NCBI GenBank assembly: GCA_031284385.1
Contig: JAISZZ010000113.1
Span: 1-5,222, forward strand
Source: Treponema sp.
GTDB taxonomy: Bacteria; Spirochaetota; Spirochaetia; Treponematales; Breznakiellaceae
Reading direction: 5' to 3'
Length of the DNA: 5,222 nt
In this document: piece after piece, positions 5,111-5,222 of the stretch
Layout: each line of letters starts with the position of its first letter
Position numbering within the stretch: the first letter of the stretch is position 1
The notes under the pieces: model-generated
The model's input: only the letters and a program-made list of their open reading frames with translations
Told to the model about the DNA's origin: nothing
Database searches by the model: none
Made by a program: the position numbers and the translations under genes

Positions 5111-5143
5111 TGACCCATAAATTTTCCGCTTTCCGGGAAACTA

Positions 5144-5152
5144 TGATATAAT
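5144..5152 (+). promoter_or_regulatory. Extended -10 promoter for the gene beginning at 5176
   Basis: TGATATAAT contains a perfect TATAAT (5147-5152) with TG one base upstream. The -35 region is weak (TTTCCG at 5123-5128, 18-base spacer). A short inverted repeat, TTTCC-G-GGAAA (5130-5140), lies between the two and could be an operator, although it is small enough to be chance. The expected start near 5159 leaves about 17 bases of leader. Confidence 0.55.
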
Positions 5153-5175
5153 GAACAAATACTAGGGAGGGCGTT

Positions 5176-5222
5176 ATGTCAGGAGGGGAAAGTTTCAATA
5201 CGGCGGAAGAATTCGCGGATGT
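5176..5222 (+). CDS. Start of an unidentified gene (3' end outside window)
   Basis: ATG 5176 is preceded by GGGAGGG (5165-5171), a strong ribosome binding site four bases upstream, and by an extended -10 promoter. Only 15 full codons are visible, MSGGESFNTAEEFAD, plus two bases. There is no signal peptide or recognisable motif in them, so no function can be proposed. Being a promoter-proximal start, it probably opens a transcription unit running rightwards, away from the divergent NTPase-Asp23 operon. Confidence 0.6.
   Translation, partial: MSGGESFNTAEEFAD

Noticed and set aside
4734..5120. Three overlapping + strand frames opposite the recG remnant
   Set aside because: Arg/Ala/Gly-rich translations typical of antisense to GC-rich coding DNA; the minus-strand frame has RecG similarity instead.

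Overview
The window looks like a piece of a bacterial chromosome, most plausibly from a spirochaete of the Treponema type. That is an inference from the gene set (a PcnB-type poly(A) polymerase and a secreted TPR protein with a degenerate peptidase fold) and from general similarity, not from a marker gene. Base composition is mosaic. The two ends (about 1-240 and 4860-5100) are about 65-70% G+C in sampled rows, while the middle is nearer 42%.

Layout on the + strand: the 3' end of a probable class I methyltransferase gene (to 210), then a non-coding stretch (211-489). This stretch holds a small palindrome-rich element (267-449) with IS5-like ends and CTAG flanks, followed by a near-consensus promoter. 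An alpha/beta hydrolase of the monoacylglycerol-lipase type follows (490-1440), then a poly(A) polymerase, pcnB (1576-2679).

Two minus-strand genes converge on pcnB with only 4 bases between the stop codons. The upstream one (4776 to 3916) fuses a P-loop NTPase domain to a C-terminal Asp23/Gls24-like domain. The downstream one (3859 to 2684) is a secreted protein with a peptidase-MA-like fold whose zinc site is broken, plus C-terminal TPRs. They are 56 bases apart and probably form one operon. Its intrinsic terminator lies inside the end of the pcnB coding sequence on the opposite strand.

Upstream of that operon (4820-5110, minus strand) is an orphan 3' remnant of recG. It lacks the helicase motor and has altered conserved residues. 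The window closes with a + strand promoter, a ribosome binding site and the first 15 codons of an unidentified gene (from 5176).

The points most worth a second look are the NTPase-Asp23 fusion and its secreted operon partner, two genes whose promoters predict leaderless or almost leaderless mRNAs, the coding-embedded antisense terminator, the nested MITE with three hairpins of identical geometry, and the recG remnant.
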